From contig SLDM01000307.1 in the NCBI GenBank assembly GCA_007125255.1, positions 1 to 9,360 of the forward strand: a stretch of 9,360 nucleotides of DNA, given 5' to 3'. Below the pieces are notes generated by a model. The model searched no databases and was not told where the DNA came from. It saw only the letters and a program-made list of their open reading frames with translations. The DNA is from Phycisphaerales bacterium (GTDB lineage Bacteria > Planctomycetota > Phycisphaerae > Phycisphaerales > SM1A02). Shown piece after piece: positions 6,749 to 9,360 of the stretch. The first letter of the stretch is position 1. Each line of letters begins with the position of its first letter. Position numbers and translations under genes: made by a program.

Positions 6749-6822
6749 ACAGACCTCCGTTCAAACACCAGCACGATATGGCTCGTGACCTGAATCGTCA
6801 GTGCGGGATCGCCAGCGGAAAG

Positions 6823-6847
6823 AAAAAAAACGCAGCCAGAGGCGGCG
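6823..6847 (-). terminator. intrinsic terminator, hairpin plus T8
   Basis: On the minus strand CGCCGCC-TCT-GGCTGCG (6847-6831) forms a 7-bp stem with one mismatch, followed at once by TTTTTTTT (6830-6823). This is the classical Rho-independent layout. It would stop leftward transcripts from the beta-helix gene about 75 nt before the DinB-like start. A wider pairing of GATCGCC (6808-6814) with GGCGATC (6844-6850) could compete. Confidence 0.55.
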
Positions 6848-7100
6848 ATCGGGCCTCCTTGTCACCCACTGCATCCACACCTCGGATGCCGGCAACACCG
6901 CCTGCCGCCGTTCGCCTTCTCGCGCTGAGCGCTCTCTCGAAGCGGCCATATGCAACCCGCCCTTGCTGCACTGTCGCAACGAGTTCGTTTCCGACCCGCT
7001 CCTGTCATCAGTTCCACAGAGAAGACTCGTTCTCCGCACACGCAATGGAGAAAGACCTGGTAGAACCCCCGGGTCGTGTGACCCGGCGCCCACCAACAGA

Positions 7101-7133
7101 ACACAGGCCTTCGCGCGACGCGAAGGCCTGTGT
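7101..7133 (-). terminator. perfect 15-bp hairpin after the beta-helix gene
   Basis: ACACAGGCCTTCGCG (7101-7115) and CGCGAAGGCCTGTGT (7119-7133) are exact inverted repeats around CGA. It begins 36 nt after the stop codon of the beta-helix gene. Position and stability suggest a transcript end. The following minus-strand tail (TCTGTTGG) has few T residues, so it may act with the T-tailed hairpin at 6823-6847 or mainly protect the 3' end. Confidence 0.6.
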
Positions 7134-7169
7134 GACATGGTTGCATTCACAGCAGAAGTAGTGCGACGA

Positions 7170-9203
7170 TCAGCCCCAGTATTCCAGCAGAAGAAGCAGG
7201 TCGAAGACATCAACCGCGCCGTCCCCGTTGAGATCGGCCGGGCAGTCCCGTGGGTCAGCGCATGTACCCCAGTTCTCCAGCAGAAGAAGCAGGTCGAAGA
7301 CATCAACCGCGCCGTCGCCGTTGATGTCGCCCGGCACCGGTGGCACCTTCTCAAAAGCGCCGATGTCGCATGCCGCTCCTTGCGGCCGCGCGACACCGCG
7401 CTGATCTTCGCCGACCGGAGCAAATTCGGGCCCCGCGCTGACCGAGCAGTCACCGGCGTCGATGGCCATGGAGCCGGGCAGCAGCGCGTGGGTGAGGGTG
7501 GCTCCTCCATTGTCGGCCAGTGGAGCGAGACCGGGACTACCAGTCATGCTGGTCGGGTTGGTGAGACCTGCGCCGTCCTCGACCATGTTGTAGATGACAT
7601 CGACATAGCCACCGACGATGTCGCCGCCGGTACTGCCGGCAACGATCGAGTTGGTGATGGCGACGCCCGCGTTGGAGCCGGCGTTGTGAATGCCGCCTCC
7701 CTCGGCGGCGACGTTGGCGAAGACGGTGGTGTTGATCAGGTGGATGCGGTTCGCGCCGGAGGCGACGAGGTTGATGCCGCCGCCAACACCGGCCGCGGTG
7801 TTGCCGCTGAGGGTGCAGTTGGTCGCGGTGATGCGGCCGATGTTCAGACCCTGGCGGTGAATGCCGCCGCCGTCGCCGCCAGCGGCATTGCCGCTGATCG
7901 TACTCGCGTTCAGCGTGATCGTGCCGGTACTGGAGATGAACAGGCCGCCGCCATCGGCCTCGGTGGCGTTGTCCGCCACGGTGGTGCGATGGAGGTCAAG
8001 GGGGCTGCCGGTCTGGGCGATGCCGCCACCGCCGCCGGGGGCCGTGTTCTCGGAGATGACCGAATCGCTGAGGATGAGCGCGCGTGAACTGTGGATACCG
8101 CCGCCGATGGTGGCGGTGTTGTCGAAAATGATGGACTCTCCAATCGTGAGGGTGTGGCTCGCGGTGGTCCCGCTGTGGATGATGCCGCCGCCGTCGCCGC
8201 TGGCTATGTTGTTGCTGATGGTGACGCCGGAGAGCGTGGTGGAACCGAAGGTCGTGAAGATGCCGCCGCCATGGTCTTCGGCCGTGTTGTTGCCGATGAG
8301 AGTGTCGGTTACATCGAGAAATCGGATGCCGCCGTGCGTGCCGTAGATCCCACCGCCGGAGCGGTTGGCGGCGTTGCCGGTGATCTCACCGCCGACGATG
8401 GTCATCTGGCCGGAGTTATAGATGCCGCCCCCTTGGCCGTTGACGCCGGTCGTGGTGTTGTGACTCACGATGGAGTTGACGATGCTGGCAAGGCCGCCGC
8501 TACCGCCGGCGCTGACGGAGTTGTAGATACCTCCCCCGGAGCCGGTCGCGGTGTTCCCGGAAATGGTGCTCTCGCTGATGGTCAGGTCTGCGGCGGCACC
8601 TACGGAATAAACCCCCCCACCTCCATTGCCGCCGGTGAAATTGTCACTGATCGTCGTTCCGTTGAGCGTGAGCACGCCGGTGTTGTAGATGCCGCCGCCC
8701 TGGCTGCTGCCGGAGTTCTCCGTCACCGTGCAATTGTTCAGTGTCAATGCACCGACGTTGTTGATGCCCGCACCAAATCCGGTGGTGTGACCGGCACGGA
8801 CGGTGAGGTCGTTCATGGTGGCGTCGCCGTCCGCGGCCACGATGAAGATGCGGAAGTTCGGTATGCCGGTGGCGAAACTGCGCTGTACGGTCGCACCGTT
8901 GCCATTGATGGTGATCTTGCTGGTGATCTGCGGCGTCCCCGTACCGGAGGCGCCAGACACCGCGGTGGTGAGAACATAGGTACCGTTGTTGGCAAGGTGG
9001 ATCGTAGCTGGGGTTGTGGGGTCGGCGTTGGCGGCGTTGATCGCATCGATCAGACCCGCTGAATCACCGTTTGCAATATGGAACTCCGCTGCCTGCAGCG
9101 GTGCGCCAAACGCGAAGCACGCGGCCACCCATGCGAGAACCACCATCGCCCTGGGATGGATGGGCAGACTGACTATGGCGAATCCGGGAAACTTACGGGG
9201 CAT
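7170..9203 (-). CDS. secreted parallel beta-helix protein with dockerin-like C-terminus
   Basis: This 677-residue protein starts with a long n-region and a hydrophobic signal core (about residues 20-38), with likely cleavage after LQA. Next comes a segment typical of right-handed beta-helix adhesin-like proteins (SAGLIDAINAANA, then ITINGNGATVQRS). About fourteen coils follow, marked by G(G/A)G(I/L/V) turns such as GGGIYN, GGGIHS and GGGINL, spaced some 20-30 residues apart; they resemble chlamydial polymorphic membrane protein repeats. The part with PLADNGGATLTHALLPGS and DQRGVARPQGAACDIGAFE matches the choice-of-anchor Q type. Two dockerin-like Ca-binding repeats (about 625-677, DxNxDG loops) end the protein. 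It is probably extracellular or surface-bound, perhaps an adhesin or glycan-binding protein; no catalytic residues are recognised. AAGGAGG (9210-9216) lies 6 nt before the ATG and fixes the start. It seems a separate transcript from the padR group. Confidence 0.9.
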   Translation of the reverse strand: MPRKFPGFAIVSLPIHPRAMVVLAWVAACFAFGAPLQAAEFHIANGDSAGLIDAINAANADPTTPATIHLANNGTYVLTTAVSGASGTGTPQITSKITINGNGATVQRSFATGIPNFRIFIVAADGDATMNDLTVRAGHTTGFGAGINNVGALTLNNCTVTENSGSSQGGGIYNTGVLTLNGTTISDNFTGGNGGGGVYSVGAAADLTISESTISGNTATGSGGGIYNSVSAGGSGGLASIVNSIVSHNTTTGVNGQGGGIYNSGQMTIVGGEITGNAANRSGGGIYGTHGGIRFLDVTDTLIGNNTAEDHGGGIFTTFGSTTLSGVTISNNIASGDGGGIIHSGTTASHTLTIGESIIFDNTATIGGGIHSSRALILSDSVISENTAPGGGGGIAQTGSPLDLHRTTVADNATEADGGGLFISSTGTITLNASTISGNAAGGDGGGIHRQGLNIGRITATNCTLSGNTAAGVGGGINLVASGANRIHLINTTVFANVAAEGGGIHNAGSNAGVAITNSIVAGSTGGDIVGGYVDVIYNMVEDGAGLTNPTSMTGSPGLAPLADNGGATLTHALLPGSMAIDAGDCSVSAGPEFAPVGEDQRGVARPQGAACDIGAFEKVPPVPGDINGDGAVDVFDLLLLLENWGTCADPRDCPADLNGDGAVDVFDLLLLLEYWG
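7183..7316 (-). repeat. near-identical direct repeats encoding the dockerin-like motifs
   Basis: Two 41-bp stretches, 7183-7223 and 7276-7316, are identical and lie 93 bp (31 codons) apart. They encode the GAVDVFDLLLLLE parts of the two dockerin-like repeats. Identity includes silent positions, which points to recent duplication or gene conversion rather than protein-level selection alone. The flanks (CCCCAGTAT against CCCCAGTTC) are also similar. Confidence 0.9.
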
Positions 9204-9209
9204 TCTCTT

Positions 9210-9216
9210 CCTCCTT
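9210..9216 (-). promoter_or_regulatory. strong ribosome binding site of the beta-helix gene
   Basis: Minus-strand AAGGAGG is a full anti-16S match 6 nt before ATG at 9203. It rules out the later Met20 as the main start, although Met20 lies just before the signal-peptide core. Most other genes in the window have weak or no such site. Confidence 0.85.
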
Positions 9217-9302
9217 GCCTTGGCGGTTGTTCAGTGTCTTGCCGTTTGCGTCTCTTCGAGGCGGTGGGGAGCGGACGGGGGGCCCTGGAGCCGTCATCAT
9301 GA

Positions 9303-9336
9303 CCCCCGAGCCATCCCACCCCACCACACCCCCCCC
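9303..9336 (-). other. canonical G-quadruplex motif upstream of the beta-helix gene
   Basis: On the minus (sense) strand, G runs of 8 (9336-9329), 4 (9322-9319), 3 (9317-9315) and 5 (9307-9303) are separated by loops of 6, 1 and 7 nt. This meets the usual G3+N1-7 rule. It lies 100-133 bp before the ATG, so it may be in the promoter or the 5' leader. Whether it folds or regulates anything is not shown by sequence. Confidence 0.6.
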
Positions 9337-9360
9337 GTTAAAGCGAGAAACGAGACCGCG

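Larger units (their letters stand above)
6749..7169. other. non-coding gap with two terminator-like hairpins
   Basis: This gap separates the beta-helix gene from the DinB-like pseudogene. It holds a perfect 15-bp hairpin at 7101-7133 and a hairpin with a T8 tail at 6823-6847. The minus-strand open frame at 6862-7146 has no Shine-Dalgarno, contains the perfect hairpin and has no family-like features, so I leave it out. No clear promoter for the DinB-like gene was found. Confidence 0.5.

Noticed and set aside
6862..7146. Minus-strand 94-codon open frame behind the beta-helix gene
   Set aside because: No Shine-Dalgarno, a perfect terminator-like hairpin inside it near its start, and a Cys/Arg-rich composition without recognisable features.
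6801..9062. Two long plus-strand open frames (6801-8087 and 8091-9062)
   Set aside because: Mostly antisense to the beta-helix gene; their Ala/Gly/Asp/Val-rich repeats mirror its GGGI coils. No start signals or domains are visible.

Overview
The window looks like chromosomal DNA from a high-GC Planctomycetota bacterium, most likely of the Phycisphaerae. This is inferred from one protein's C-terminus, which carries two dockerin-like Ca-binding repeats of the 'GDxNGDGAVDVFDLLLLLExWG' type common in secreted proteins of that group. Other pointers are a Tat-exported epimerase-like protein and a mixture of strong and absent Shine-Dalgarno sites. The assignment rests on family knowledge, not on a search.

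Every gene I can support lies on the minus strand, so transcription runs from right to left. From the right: a G-rich upstream region (9204-9360) precedes a secreted 677-residue parallel beta-helix protein (7170-9203). A 421-bp non-coding gap follows, with two terminator-like hairpins. Next is a DinB/YfiT-like gene (6248-6748) that has a good ribosome binding site and intact metal-ligand histidines but an in-frame TAA at codon 29. After a 334-bp non-coding gap comes a PadR-family repressor (5347-5913).

Three genes follow closely: a 12-TM nucleotide-transporter-like MFS protein (3754-5172), a Tat-exported NAD-dependent epimerase/dehydratase-like protein (2469-3689) and a secreted class C beta-lactamase-like serine hydrolase (644-2407). 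A perfect 9-3-9 inverted repeat (5280-5300) sits between padR and the transporter and overlaps a plausible promoter. The simplest model is that PadR controls the transporter and possibly the two genes behind it. Positions 1-643 hold no convincing gene, but contain G-rich hairpins, small repeats and, at the very edge, an AT-rich segment resembling half of the PadR operator.

No phage, CRISPR, IS element, tRNA or rRNA was seen. The most interesting items are the PadR operator and the gene group behind it, the interrupted DinB gene with its duplicated stop codon, the Tyr-to-Phe change in the epimerase-like protein, and the near-identical dockerin repeats. I do not see clear proof of a wholly new system.
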